Below, piece by piece: positions 52,256-61,852 of a DNA stretch of 64,000 nt. The translations under genes and the position numbers were made by a program. The notes under the pieces were generated by a model. The model saw nothing but the letters and a program-made list of their open reading frames with translations, did no database searches and was not told where the DNA came from. Positions within the stretch are counted from its first letter, which is position 1, and each line of letters opens with the position of its first letter. The DNA comes from Cupriavidus sp. 2SB (GTDB lineage: Bacteria; Pseudomonadota; Gammaproteobacteria; Burkholderiales; Burkholderiaceae): NCBI RefSeq assembly GCF_005503625.1, contig NZ_SCMX01000010.1:59581-123580 (forward strand), read 5' to 3'.

Positions 52256-54340
52256 ATGGGCAGGGTCGTTGCACAAAGCCCAAAGGCAACCGAGAAACGG
52301 GTCAGTGCGCATAAATTCAAGATGCGTTCCATGCGGCACTCATTGAAGTACAGGATGGCAATCGCCGCCGCAGCGGTCGTCACGCTCGTATTCGTGGCGC
52401 GCTCGGGGTTTTCCCAGTACTACGCTTACACGCGGCTGAACGAGGTGGTTCAGGCGCAGCAGGACACACTGGTCAGGCTCATTGCCGACCAACTCGACGA
52501 GAAGCTTGAATCGCGCGCCGTGGTGCTCCGCCGGCTCGCACGGACGCTATCGCCTTCGCTTGACCAGTCCCCCGCCCAGTTGCTCCGTCTGGCTACCGAT
52601 ACGGTGGACATGCCCGAGCATTTCAACGCCGTCTTCCTCGTCCGGCCTGATGGGAATGTGGTCTTCAGCACGGCCGTCCCCCTGGACAAGAAGGTATCCG
52701 TCTGGGAGCGCGACTATTTCCAGAACATTGTGCGCGGCGCCGATTTCGCGGTGTCGGATCTGCTGCAAGGCAAGCACACCAGTTCGCCGGGCGTGATCCT
52801 GGCCGTCCCGCTGCGCGATGCGAAAGGCGCACTGCGTGGCGTGGTCGGCGGTGTGCTGAACCTGTCCGCCGACAACTTCCTGCGTGAACTCGCCCAACAT
52901 CGCGTGGGCGTTACCGGCTATTACTGTCTGGTCTCGGCAGGCCCGAATCCAAGATATGCCATGCATCCGGATACCTCCCGGGTGCTGAAGCCTGCGCTGG
53001 CCATCGGTGAAGCGTGCGGCGCCGAGCAGCCCGAGTCGCGCTGGGAAGTCCTGTCACCGGTCCAACCCGTCGTGGCACGCCGCCTGCTGGAATCGAACGG
53101 CTGGGAAATCATCTCGGTGCTTCCGGCCGCCGAAGCCTACTCGCCGCTGTTCGAAGTCAGGCATCGCGCGATTGCTGTTGCCCTGGCATCGCTCGGCATC
53201 GCGGCGCTGCTGATGTGGCTGATGATCCGGCGGCTGCTGGCCCCGCTCGAACACCTGCACCGCACCGTGCGCCGCCTGTGCGAACAGCCTGCGGCCGTGG
53301 CCGATCTGCCAGTGGAGCGCGATGACGAGATCGGCGAACTGGCCGGCGCATTCTCGGAGGTCATGTCGCAACTGTCCGAGCGCGAAGCCGCGCTGAAAGC
53401 CGCCAAGGACAGCGCCGCTGCCAGCGAGAAACGGCTGGAGGCGATCGCCAACCACGTGCCGGACTTTGTCGCGTTCATTGACGCCAGCGAACGCTTCGTC
53501 TTCGTGAATCAGGCTTTCGCGCTGCACTTCGGGCTACCCGCCGCGCAGATCGCGGGGCTGTCGCTGCGCGAACTCTGGGGCACGGCCGAATACGTGGCCT
53601 ACCAGCCATTCCTCGAACAGGCGCGCGCCGGGGACCCGGTCACCTTCACGCGCGAAGCCACCGATGGCACGGCGTGGGAAGTCACGTTCCAGCCCGCCTG
53701 GAACGATGCGCAGGACGCAACGGCGACCCTCGCTGGCCTGCACATGTTCTCGCGCAACGTCACGGGCGAACGGCAGAAGCTGCGCTCGCTCGAAGCCCAG
53801 ACCTTGTCCGATCACCTGACTGGCTTGCTGAACCGCAAGGGCTTCGACCGCCGCCTCCAGGAAATGATGGCGCGCGCCGACGCCAATGGCCACCGCGCCG
53901 CCCTGCTACTGGTGGACCTCGACGACTTCAAGGCCGTCAACGACACCCATGGTCACCCCATCGGCGACCAGTTGCTGATTGCATTCGCCGAACGTCTTCG
54001 CGCTTGCGTGCGCACTGGCGACGCCGTGGCGCGCATCGGCGGCGACGAGTTCGCGATCATCCTCGATAACGTACACAGCCAGAACACCGTGGAGCGCATC
54101 GCCCATACGGTGGTGCACGCGGCCCTGCGCCCGTTCGAGATCGACGGCCGCCGCCTGGTCTCCACGGCCAGCGTCGGCAGCGCCATGCACCGCCCCGACC
54201 AAGGCACCTCGGTCAGCGAACTGTTCATGCGGGCGGACATGGCGCTCTACGAAGCCAAGCGGCATGGCAAGGCGTGTCATGCGGGGAGCATCCACGCCGT
54301 AGAGACCTCGGCGCTGATCGCCGCCGAGGTCCAGAACTGA
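52256..54340 (+). CDS. membrane diguanylate cyclase with Cache, HAMP and PAS domains
   Basis: The protein makes cyclic di-GMP in response to a periplasmic signal. The 694 residues contain a membrane segment (about 35-55), a periplasmic Cache-type sensor (about 60-295), a second membrane segment (about 300-322), HAMP (about 323-375), PAS (about 395-510) and GGDEF (about 525-680). The active-site GGDEF is at 595-599, and the RTGD inhibitory I-site lies exactly five residues before it, so product inhibition is expected. AGAGG lies 9 bases before the ATG at 52256; ATGs at 52322 and 52331 are alternatives. No EAL domain is present. Confidence 0.92.
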   Translation: MGRVVAQSPKATEKRVSAHKFKMRSMRHSLKYRMAIAAAAVVTLVFVARSGFSQYYAYTRLNEVVQAQQDTLVRLIADQLDEKLESRAVVLRRLARTLSPSLDQSPAQLLRLATDTVDMPEHFNAVFLVRPDGNVVFSTAVPLDKKVSVWERDYFQNIVRGADFAVSDLLQGKHTSSPGVILAVPLRDAKGALRGVVGGVLNLSADNFLRELAQHRVGVTGYYCLVSAGPNPRYAMHPDTSRVLKPALAIGEACGAEQPESRWEVLSPVQPVVARRLLESNGWEIISVLPAAEAYSPLFEVRHRAIAVALASLGIAALLMWLMIRRLLAPLEHLHRTVRRLCEQPAAVADLPVERDDEIGELAGAFSEVMSQLSEREAALKAAKDSAAASEKRLEAIANHVPDFVAFIDASERFVFVNQAFALHFGLPAAQIAGLSLRELWGTAEYVAYQPFLEQARAGDPVTFTREATDGTAWEVTFQPAWNDAQDATATLAGLHMFSRNVTGERQKLRSLEAQTLSDHLTGLLNRKGFDRRLQEMMARADANGHRAALLLVDLDDFKAVNDTHGHPIGDQLLIAFAERLRACVRTGDAVARIGGDEFAIILDNVHSQNTVERIAHTVVHAALRPFEIDGRRLVSTASVGSAMHRPDQGTSVSELFMRADMALYEAKRHGKACHAGSIHAVETSALIAAEVQN

Positions 54341-54358
54341 CCCGGTATCCGATACCAA

Positions 54359-56521
54359 TCAGAACCGCATCGACGCATTCATCATGAACGTACGCGTCGA
54401 TGCCGGCAGCACAAAGCCGTCGTAGGTGGTGGTCCAGTAGCGGCGGTTGAACACGTTGTTCAGTGTGGCGCGCACGGTTAGTTCCTTGCCGGCCGCGCGT
54501 GTCGTGTAGCGCGCGCCCAGGTCTGCCGTGGTGTACGACGGGATCTGCTTGGTGTTGGCCGAGTTCACGAACATTGCGCCGGTCACCTTGGCGCCGGTCC
54601 ACAGCGTCAGCCCCGGCAGGAACGGGGTGTCGTACTCCACACGGCCCGTGACGATGTAGTTCGGTGTGGCGAACACGCGGTTGCCGTTGACCTTCGGGTC
54701 GTCCACGTCCCTGGTCTTGGTGTTAAGCCACAGCACGCCGCCTGTCAGGCGCAGGTCGCGGGTCACGCGCCAGAAGCCGCTGGTATCCAGGCCGGTGAAT
54801 TGCTGCTTGCCGTCCTGCACGAAATAGTTCGAGAGGTTCGTGTACGCATAGCCTTTTTCCACGCGAAACAGTGCAACATTGGCGCCCCACTTGTTGCGCT
54901 CGGTCTTGAAGCCCAGTTCGTACTGGCGGCTCTTGAGCGGTCCGAAGGTCTCGCCGGCGTTCAGCGTGGTCTGGCCCGCCGAGCCGCCCGGCTCCAGTGA
55001 TTCCACGTAGCTGGCATAGGCCGTCGAGAAGTGGTCGGTCTTGAACATCACCGCCGCCGTCGGCGTGAACGGATTCGCGCTGTAGCGGGATGTCTGTATC
55101 GCCTGCGAGTTGTACTTGTCCTGCGAGAACATGTTGTAGCGCACGCCCGCCAGCACCGACAGGCGCGGCGTGATCTGCATGGTATCGCTCAGGTACACGG
55201 ACTTCTGCTGGATCTTGTAGTCGCGGTACGGGCTGTAGTCCTTGCCGACGCCGGGCTGCTCGGGCAGTAGCACCGGATTGAACAGGTTGTTCATGCCGAT
55301 GAAGACGCCACGGCTGCCGGGGCCGCTATCGAGTTCCTGCACCTGCGACTGGTAGCCCATGCCGGCCACGATGTCGTGCGTCAGCCGGCCCGTCTGGAAT
55401 TTGCCCTGCACCAGGGCGTCGTACGCCTGATAGTAGTACGCGGTCTTCCAGCGGTAGTTGGTGTCTGCAAAATTGCCCGCGTCGTCCGTCACCCACAGGA
55501 AACTGTCCGCGTTCAGGCGGTTCTGGCGTGCGAAGCGATAGTTGAAGCTCGTTTTCCAGTGGCTATTGATGCGGTAGTCCAGGCCGGTGCCCACGGTCAA
55601 CGTATCGGTTTCGTGCGACGACCACGGCTGCGCCAGGTTGCGCGCCACACTGCGCGCAGCGGGAATCTTGTCCGGGCCGAAGGCCATGGCGAACAGCGTG
55701 CCTTGCGACTTGCGCTTCCAGTACATGACATCCGCGTTCCACGTCAGATCTGGCGTGATGCGGAAATCGGTGGCCAGCGAGAACGTCTGGCGGCGTACGT
55801 GGACATTGGGTTCGTTGGTGTTGCCGTCCTCGTTCACGGCGTTGATGCGGTAGCCAAAGCGGCCCTCATTGCCGAAGCGGCCACCGACATCGAGCTTCTC
55901 GCTCCAGACGCTGTTGATCTGGTAACCCAGTGTTACCTCGCGCAGCGGCTTGTCGGTGGGCGCCTTCGTCACGTAGTTGATGATGCCGCCCGGCGAGCCG
56001 AAGCCGTACATGAAACCGGTCAGCCCTTTGAGCAGTTCCACTCGTTCGAACGGCTCCAGCGGGACATCCGAGTCCCAGCTCATGAAATTCTGGCCGTTGA
56101 CCTTGGTGCCGTCGAGCATGTCCACGCGCATGCCACGCACGGCGAAATACGCGTTCTCGTTGCGTGCGTTGTCGCTGAGAACCTGCACGGCGGGGTCGAA
56201 CTTGAACACGTCGTTGGCGGTCTGCGCCATGCGTTGCTGGATCTCGTCGCTCGACACGGCATTGACCGAGAATGGCGTGTCCACGGCCTTGCGCTCGCCG
56301 AGCGCGCCGCTGCTGACCTGCTCGACTTTTTCCGCCTCGCCGGTCCGCTCGCCGACGACGGTTGTCGTCGGCAGCGTGTGGGTGTTGGTCTGCGCATGGG
56401 CGGAAAGCGAAATCGTCATCCCCAGTACGGCGGCAGCGACGGGCGACAGGACGGCAGACAGGCCGGACGCGCGAACGGCGCGTGGAACGGCGCGTCCGCG
56501 AGATGGACGGTGCGAAGACAT
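54359..56521 (-). CDS. TonB-dependent siderophore receptor
   Basis: This is an outer-membrane gated barrel for ferric siderophore uptake. The 720-residue protein has a long signal peptide (ends near SLSAHAQ), a plug domain (VDTPFSVNAVSSDEIQQRM; YFAVRGMRVDMLDGTKVNG; FERVELLKGLTGFMYG; GGIINYVTKAPTD), and a 22-strand barrel ending in MNASMRF with terminal Phe. The plug sequence matches the FhuA/FpvA/FoxA class. The ATG at 56521 has GGGAG 5 bases upstream. A Fur-like box lies 73 bases upstream. The siderophore is not predictable and no synthesis genes are adjacent. Confidence 0.92.
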   Translation of the reverse strand: MSSHRPSRGRAVPRAVRASGLSAVLSPVAAAVLGMTISLSAHAQTNTHTLPTTTVVGERTGEAEKVEQVSSGALGERKAVDTPFSVNAVSSDEIQQRMAQTANDVFKFDPAVQVLSDNARNENAYFAVRGMRVDMLDGTKVNGQNFMSWDSDVPLEPFERVELLKGLTGFMYGFGSPGGIINYVTKAPTDKPLREVTLGYQINSVWSEKLDVGGRFGNEGRFGYRINAVNEDGNTNEPNVHVRRQTFSLATDFRITPDLTWNADVMYWKRKSQGTLFAMAFGPDKIPAARSVARNLAQPWSSHETDTLTVGTGLDYRINSHWKTSFNYRFARQNRLNADSFLWVTDDAGNFADTNYRWKTAYYYQAYDALVQGKFQTGRLTHDIVAGMGYQSQVQELDSGPGSRGVFIGMNNLFNPVLLPEQPGVGKDYSPYRDYKIQQKSVYLSDTMQITPRLSVLAGVRYNMFSQDKYNSQAIQTSRYSANPFTPTAAVMFKTDHFSTAYASYVESLEPGGSAGQTTLNAGETFGPLKSRQYELGFKTERNKWGANVALFRVEKGYAYTNLSNYFVQDGKQQFTGLDTSGFWRVTRDLRLTGGVLWLNTKTRDVDDPKVNGNRVFATPNYIVTGRVEYDTPFLPGLTLWTGAKVTGAMFVNSANTKQIPSYTTADLGARYTTRAAGKELTVRATLNNVFNRRYWTTTYDGFVLPASTRTFMMNASMRF

Positions 56522-56593
56522 TGAAACTCCCGAAAGTTGTGAAAGACGCCCGGAGGTCGACGCACGCACCAGCGCGTGCACCGCCTTCAGGTC

Positions 56594-56612
56594 AATGCGA
56601 ATAGTTCGCGTT
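56594..56612 (-). promoter_or_regulatory. Fur-like box upstream of the siderophore receptor
   Basis: AATGCGAATAGTTCGCGTT is a 19-base dyad (9-1-9, 7 of 9 pairs) resembling Fur boxes such as those built on GAATAATTCGCATT, located 73 bases upstream of the receptor start. The 331-base gene-free interval 56522-56852 holds this box and the glp terminator; nothing else was recognised. Confidence 0.55.
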
Positions 56613-56789
56613 TATAGCCCGGGGTCGGGAAGCCCCAGGCTGCGTCAGGTCAACGTCAGGCCAACAAAGGCCGCTTTGTTGCCGGTGTCCAACGACGCTG
56701 CGGTGCACCGCGTCGATGTCGATCACCTTTGCGTCCGCCGCTTGATCAAACCGAAGTCGCGATGTAATTCGCGCAAAAATTGTCAGCGC

Positions 56790-56818
56790 AAAAAAAAGGC
56801 GACGCCATGGGCGCCGCC
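56790..56818 (-). terminator. terminator of the glycerol transporter operon
   Basis: GGCGACGCC (56798-56806) and GGCGCCGCC (56810-56818) form a 9-bp stem with one G-T pair and a 3-base loop, followed by eight T on the minus strand, 34 bases after the binding-protein stop. Confidence 0.9.
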
Positions 56819-56852
56819 GTTCGCACTACCTATCTGAAAAATCAGAAACTTC

Positions 56853-58595
56853 CTAGCGCACCTTCCCTTCCTTCCAGGCCTGCAGAAGCTTGTCATAGGC
56901 GATGGTCTCGCCCTTCGGCTTCTCGTTGTCGAGCTTCTTCCACGGGGCGTGTTCCGATGACAACCACTTGTTCGGGTCACCCTTCGGGTTGAGCTTCGGC
57001 GCGCACTGTGCCATGCCCGCGCGCTGCAGGCGGGCCATCACCTGGTCCATTTCCTCGGCAAGGTTATCCATTGCCGCCTGCGGGGTCTTTTCGCCCGTGA
57101 CCGCCGTGGCCACGTTCTTCCACCAGAGCTGGGCGAGCTTCGGATAGTCGGGCACGTTGTTGCCGGTAGGCGTCCAGGCCACGCGCGCCGGGCTGCGATA
57201 GAACTCCACCAGTCCGCCGTACTTGGCCGCGTTCTTGGTCAGGTACTCGTGGTTGATGTCGCTGTCGCGGATGAAGGTCAGCCCGGTCAGCGACTTCTTC
57301 AGCGACACGGTCTTCGACGTCACGAACTGCGCGTAGAGCCACGCTGCGGCCAGACGATTCGGATCGGTGTTCTTGAAGAACGTCCACGAGCCCACGTCCT
57401 GATAACCGTTCTGCATGCCCTGCTTCCAGTACGGGCCATACGGCGACGGCGCCATGCGCCACTTCGGCGAGCCATCGGCATTGACCACCGGCAGGCCCTT
57501 CTTGGTCATGTCGGCGGTGAACGCCGTGTACCAGAAGATCTGCTGCGCGACCTGTCCCTGTGCGGGGACGGGGCCGGCTTCGGAGAACGTCATGCCCATG
57601 GCCTGCGGCGGGGCGTACTTCTTCATCCAGTCGATGTACTTGGTCAGCGCATAGACCGCCGCCGGACTGTTGGTGGCGCCGCCACGCGAGACCGATGCAC
57701 CGACCGGCGTGCACTTGTCGTCGGCCACGCGGATGCCCCATTCGTCCACCGGCATGCCGTTCGGCAGGCCTTTGTCGGCGGCGCCCGCCATCGACAGCCA
57801 TGCATCGGTAAAGCGCCAGCCCAGCGAGGGGTCCTTCTTGCCATAGTCCATATGGCCGAAGACCTTCTTGCCATCCAGTTCCTTCACATCGTTGGTGAAG
57901 AAGTTGGCGATGTCCTCGTACGCAGACCAGTTCGTCGGCACGCCCAGGTCATAGCCGTACTTGGCCTTGAACTTGTCCTGCAGGTCCTTGCGCGCGAACC
58001 AGTCCGCACGGAACCAGTACAGATTGGCGAACTGCTGGTCGGGCAACTGGTACAGCTTGCCGTCCGGCGCCGTGGTGAACTTGGTGCCGATGAAGTCCTT
58101 GACGTCGATGCCGGGATTGGTGAATTCCTTGCCAGCGCCGTTCATATAGTCGGACAGCGGCAGGATGGCGCCGTAACGATAGTGCGTGCCGATCAGGTCG
58201 GAGTCCGAGATCCAGCCGTCGTAGATGGACTTGCCCGACTGCATCGACGTCTGGAGTTTCTCCACCACGTCGCCTTCCTGGATCAGGTCGTGCTTGACCT
58301 GGATGCCCGTGATTTCCTCGAACGCCTTGGCAAGTGTTTTCGATTCGTACTCGTGCGTCGTGATCGTCTCCGAGACCACGCTGATCTGCGTGACGCCCTT
58401 GGCCTTGAGCTTGGCCGCCGCGTCGATGAACCATTTCATTTCCGCCTGCTGCTTGTCCTTGGCCAGGGACGAAGGCTGGAACTCGTTATCGATCCACTTC
58501 TTCGCCGCCGCCTCATCGGCAAACGCAGCGTGGCCGCATGTCAGCGCCGCCGCAAAGGCCAGGGCCGACATCCCCAACTTCACGTGCTTCTTCAT
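56853..58595 (-). CDS. glpV: glycerol ABC transporter substrate-binding protein GlpV-like
   Basis: This periplasmic protein binds glycerol for the GlpSTPQV importer known from Rhizobium leguminosarum. The 580-residue product has a signal peptide (about 1-26, ending HAAFA) and a large type I solute-binding fold (SETITTHEYESKTLAKAFEEITGIQVK; FANLYWFRADWFARKDL). It is longer than most sugar-binding proteins, as usual for this family. It is the last gene of the operon, behind a strong intercistronic stem-loop and before a terminator. Confidence 0.88.
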   Translation of the reverse strand: MKKHVKLGMSALAFAAALTCGHAAFADEAAAKKWIDNEFQPSSLAKDKQQAEMKWFIDAAAKLKAKGVTQISVVSETITTHEYESKTLAKAFEEITGIQVKHDLIQEGDVVEKLQTSMQSGKSIYDGWISDSDLIGTHYRYGAILPLSDYMNGAGKEFTNPGIDVKDFIGTKFTTAPDGKLYQLPDQQFANLYWFRADWFARKDLQDKFKAKYGYDLGVPTNWSAYEDIANFFTNDVKELDGKKVFGHMDYGKKDPSLGWRFTDAWLSMAGAADKGLPNGMPVDEWGIRVADDKCTPVGASVSRGGATNSPAAVYALTKYIDWMKKYAPPQAMGMTFSEAGPVPAQGQVAQQIFWYTAFTADMTKKGLPVVNADGSPKWRMAPSPYGPYWKQGMQNGYQDVGSWTFFKNTDPNRLAAAWLYAQFVTSKTVSLKKSLTGLTFIRDSDINHEYLTKNAAKYGGLVEFYRSPARVAWTPTGNNVPDYPKLAQLWWKNVATAVTGEKTPQAAMDNLAEEMDQVMARLQRAGMAQCAPKLNPKGDPNKWLSSEHAPWKKLDNEKPKGETIAYDKLLQAWKEGKVR

Positions 58596-58614
58596 CAGTG
58601 TGTCTCCTCAGCAA

Positions 58615-58657
58615 CCCCTCCCCGGATCTGTAACTGGGTTGCGGCCCCGGGGAGGGG
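58615..58657 (-). other. intercistronic stem-loop before the binding-protein gene
   Basis: CCCCTCCCCGG (58615-58625) and CCGGGGAGGGG (58647-58657) form a perfect 11-bp stem around 21 bases in the 115-base gap between the DUF2160 gene and glpV, with no T tract on the minus strand. It may protect or process the mRNA so that the binding protein is made in excess. Confidence 0.6.
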
Positions 58658-58710
58658 ATAAAGATCTCGCAGCCCATGACAGCGAATTCCTTTCTTGTGG
58701 TGACGTGCTG

Positions 58711-59019
58711 TTACCCCTTGCGCATCACCAGCAACAGCACCACGGCCGAGATGCCCGCGCTGATCCAGACCGACGGTGCCTCTGCCAGCCCGAACCATCC
58801 CTGCATCTTTTCGCCAAGACCCACCCATGCCAGGTTGATCCACGCGGCGATCATCAGGCCGATGAACAGTCGATCGCCGCGCGTGGTGGCAATCGGCAGG
58901 AAACCCTTGCGCTCCACCGTGGGCGAGCGCACTTCCCAGACGGTCATCCCGATCAGCATCAGCACCACCAGCGCGAAGAACACCGCCACCGGCGTGGTCC
59001 ATACCATCCAGTTCAGCAT
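58711..59019 (-). CDS. DUF2160 small membrane protein of the glycerol transporter
   Basis: The 102-residue protein has three hydrophobic segments (about 8-28, 50-68 and 82-99) and the family sequence WEVRSPTVERKGFLPIATTRGDRLFIGL. DUF2160 genes regularly sit in glpSTPQV-type operons, so it may be an accessory transporter subunit; its exact role is unknown. It lies 9 bases after glpQ. Confidence 0.85.
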   Translation of the reverse strand: MLNWMVWTTPVAVFFALVVLMLIGMTVWEVRSPTVERKGFLPIATTRGDRLFIGLMIAAWINLAWVGLGEKMQGWFGLAEAPSVWISAGISAVVLLLVMRKG

Positions 59020-59028
59020 GCTCTCTCC

Positions 59029-59859
59029 TTACACGCGGCCCATCGCGAAGCCCTTCGCGATGTAGTGGCGCACGAACCAGATCACGATGGCACCCGGCAC
59101 GATGGTCAGCACGCCCGCCGCTGCCAGCACACCCCAGTCCATGCCCGAGGCGGAGACCGTGCGCGTCATCGTCGCCACGATAGGCTTGGCGTTGACCGAT
59201 GTCAGCGTGCGCGCGAGCAACAGTTCGACCCAACTGAACATGAAGCAGAAGAACGCGGCCACGCCCACGCCAGCCTTGATCAGCGGCAGGAAGATGGTCA
59301 GGAAGAAGCGCGGAAACGAGTAGCCATCGACATAAGCGGTCTCGTCGATCTCGCGCGGCACGCCCGACATGAAGCCTTCCAGAATCCATACCGCCAGTGG
59401 CACGTTGAACACCAGGTGCGCCAACGCCACGCCGAGGTGCGTGTCCATCAGCCCCAGCGTCGTATAGAGCTGGAAGAACGGCAGCAGGAACACAGCGGGC
59501 GGCGTCATGCGGTTGGTCAGCAGCCAGAAGAACACGTGCTTGTCGCCAATGAAACGATAGCGCGAGAACGCATAGGCGGCGGGCAGCGCCACGCTGATCG
59601 AGATCACAGTGTTGAGCGCCACGTAGATCAGTGAATTGATATAGCCCGAGTACCACGAGGCGTCGGTGAAGATGGTGCGGTAATGCTCGATCGTGAACGC
59701 GGCCGGCCAGAGCGATAGCGAGGACACGATTTCCTCGTTCGTCTTGAACGACATGTTCAGCATCCAGTAGATCGGGACGATGGCGAACAGCAGGTACAGC
59801 GTCAGGAACACGGGACGCCACCAGCCGGGTCGCTGGCCGGGCAGTTTCTGGTCAGCCAT
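59029..59859 (-). CDS. glpQ: glycerol ABC transporter permease GlpQ-like
   Basis: This is the second membrane subunit of the importer, of the MalG type. The 276-residue protein has six membrane segments and EAA-loop EIDETAYVDGYSFPRFFLTIFLPL (cut: ETAYVDGYSFPRFF). The ATG at 59859 has AGGAGG about 6 bases upstream and overlaps the glpP stop by 8 bases. The name follows the Rhizobium glycerol transporter and must not be confused with the E. coli phosphodiesterase GlpQ. Confidence 0.88.
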   Translation of the reverse strand: MADQKLPGQRPGWWRPVFLTLYLLFAIVPIYWMLNMSFKTNEEIVSSLSLWPAAFTIEHYRTIFTDASWYSGYINSLIYVALNTVISISVALPAAYAFSRYRFIGDKHVFFWLLTNRMTPPAVFLLPFFQLYTTLGLMDTHLGVALAHLVFNVPLAVWILEGFMSGVPREIDETAYVDGYSFPRFFLTIFLPLIKAGVGVAAFFCFMFSWVELLLARTLTSVNAKPIVATMTRTVSASGMDWGVLAAAGVLTIVPGAIVIWFVRHYIAKGFAMGRV

Positions 59860-60745
59860 GAGGCACCTCCTCCACGCCCGCCGCACCCGAAGTGCCAGCG
59901 CGCTGCATCCAGTTATAGAGCACGAAGCACGTCAGCAGGATGATCAGGAAATAGACGATCGAGAACGCAGCGGCCGGCCCCAGGTCGAATTGCCCCACGG
60001 CCTTCTGCGTCAGATACTGCGAGAGGAATGTGGTGGCATTGCCGGGACCGCCGCCCGTCAGCACGAAGGGCTCGGTATAGATCATGAAGCTGTCCATGAA
60101 ACGCAGCAGCACCGCAATCATCAGCACGCCGCGCAGCTTGGGCAACTGGATGAAGCGGAACACCGCAAAGCGCGACGCACCGTCGATCTGCGCGGCCTGG
60201 TAGTACGCATCGGGAATCGCGCGCAAGCCCGCATAGCAGAGCAGCGCCACCAGCGGTGTCCAATGCCACACATCCATCACGAGCACCGTGACCCAGGCAT
60301 CCACCGCGCTGCCCGTGTAGTTGTAGTCGAATCCCATGCCGTCGAGCGCGGCGCCGAGCAGGCCAATATCGGTACGCCCGAAGATCTGCCAGATCGTGCC
60401 CACGACATTCCACGGAATCAGCAACGACAGCGCGATGACAACCAGCACCGCCGATGCCTGCCAGCCACGTGCGGGCATGGCCAGCGCCAGCAGGATGCCG
60501 AGCGGGATCTCCACGCACAGCACCGCCAGCGAGAAGCCGAGCTGTCGCAACAACGCGTCATGCAGTTCCGAATCGCGCAGCACCGTGGCAAACCATTCTG
60601 TGCCCACGAACACGCGCCGCTCGGGCGAGATGATGTCCTGCACCGAATAGTTGACGATGGTCATCAGCGGCAGGATGGCGGAGAACGCCACGCAGATCAC
60701 CACGGGCAACACCAGCAGCCAGGCCTTCTGGTTCACGGGCTTCAT
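59852..60745 (-). CDS. glpP: glycerol ABC transporter permease GlpP-like
   Basis: This is the first membrane subunit, of the MalF type. The 297-residue protein has six membrane segments and EAA-loop YQAAQIDGASRFAVFRFI. The ATG at 60745 overlaps the glpT stop (ATGA), and its own stop overlaps glpQ, so three genes are translationally coupled. Confidence 0.88.
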   Translation of the reverse strand: MKPVNQKAWLLVLPVVICVAFSAILPLMTIVNYSVQDIISPERRVFVGTEWFATVLRDSELHDALLRQLGFSLAVLCVEIPLGILLALAMPARGWQASAVLVVIALSLLIPWNVVGTIWQIFGRTDIGLLGAALDGMGFDYNYTGSAVDAWVTVLVMDVWHWTPLVALLCYAGLRAIPDAYYQAAQIDGASRFAVFRFIQLPKLRGVLMIAVLLRFMDSFMIYTEPFVLTGGGPGNATTFLSQYLTQKAVGQFDLGPAAAFSIVYFLIILLTCFVLYNWMQRAGTSGAAGVEEVPHG

Positions 60746-61851
60746 GGCACCAGTTCCTCGTTGATATAGAAGCAGGTATGGCGATTGAACGCCGTGAGCC
60801 ACGCGGTATCGCCGGGACGCAGCGCCGCGGCCTCCGTGCCGAGTCGTGCGCGGATCGTTGCAGGCGCTTCGCCGGTGCCGTTCGCCACGGTCGCTGTCAC
60901 GAGCCAGTACGTGCCGATGTCCTGCGCACGTTCCACGCGCACCGGCATCGCTTGCGGATGATCGGCCAGTGCGAGTTGCAGATACTCGGGCCGCACGCCG
61001 ATCTTGAAACTGCCGGCCGTCTGCAATGCAGCCAGTGTCTGCGGCGGGAGTTCAGGCATATAGCGCCGCCCTGCCACTTCGATGGCGCCGTCGCGCCATT
61101 GGCCCGGCAGGAAGTTCATGCCCGGCGATCCGATGAAGTGACCGACGAAGGTATGCGCGGGCCGCTCGAACAACGCATCGGCAGAACCCACTTGCACGGC
61201 CTTGCCGCGCGACATCACGACCACTTGCTCGGCAAAGGTCAGTGCCTCGGTCTGGTCGTGCGTCACGTAGATCAGCGTGAGTCGGAACTCCTGATGAATC
61301 TCCTTGAGCTTGCGCCGCAGTTGCCACTTCAAGTGCGGATCGATCACGGTCAGCGGCTCATCGAACAGGATGGCCGATACGTCCTGCCGCACAAGCCCGC
61401 GTCCCAGCGAAATCTTCTGCTTTGCATCGGCAGCCAGTCCGCTGGCACGACGGTCGAGCGATGACGAGAGATCGAGCATTTCCGCCACACGTCCCACGCG
61501 CTCGCGCACCTTGTCAGCGGGCACGCCGCGATTGCGCAGCGGGAATGCGAGGTTTTCGCCAACGGTCATCGTGTCGTAGATCACCGGGAACTGAAACACC
61601 TGCGCGATATTGCGCGCCTGTGGCGAGGCTTCGGTGACATCGGCACCGTCGAAACGGATGGTGCCCTGCGACGGACGTAGCAGCCCCGAGATGCAATTGA
61701 GCAGCGTGGTCTTGCCGCAGCCGGACGGGCCGAGCAATGCATAGGCGCCGCCATCCTCGAACGTAAAGTTCAGCGGCAGCAGCGCGTAATCCTCATCCTT
61801 CTGCGGATGGGCCACGTAGGAATGGGCGAGATCGAGATCGATGCGTGCCAT
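60742..61851 (-). CDS. glpT: glycerol ABC transporter ATPase GlpT-like, degenerate signature motif
   Basis: This is one of two ATPases of the glycerol importer. The 369-residue protein has Walker A GPSGCGKT (41-48), Q-loop Gln87, Walker B AILFDEP (Glu165) and switch His198 (VTHDQTEA), but the LSGGQ signature is replaced by LAADA (139-143). A C-terminal regulatory TOBE-like domain follows (about 240-365). With GlpS it should form a heterodimer in which this subunit supplies the working Walker site. The name follows the Rhizobium system, not the E. coli antiporter. It starts 1 base after the glpS stop. Confidence 0.88.
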   Translation of the reverse strand: MARIDLDLAHSYVAHPQKDEDYALLPLNFTFEDGGAYALLGPSGCGKTTLLNCISGLLRPSQGTIRFDGADVTEASPQARNIAQVFQFPVIYDTMTVGENLAFPLRNRGVPADKVRERVGRVAEMLDLSSSLDRRASGLAADAKQKISLGRGLVRQDVSAILFDEPLTVIDPHLKWQLRRKLKEIHQEFRLTLIYVTHDQTEALTFAEQVVVMSRGKAVQVGSADALFERPAHTFVGHFIGSPGMNFLPGQWRDGAIEVAGRRYMPELPPQTLAALQTAGSFKIGVRPEYLQLALADHPQAMPVRVERAQDIGTYWLVTATVANGTGEAPATIRARLGTEAAALRPGDTAWLTAFNRHTCFYINEELVP

Positions 61852-61852
61852 G

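Noticed and set aside
54359..56521. Siderophore biosynthesis cluster around the TonB-dependent receptor
   Set aside because: Neighbouring genes are a diguanylate cyclase and the glycerol transporter; no NRPS, NIS or tailoring gene is present.
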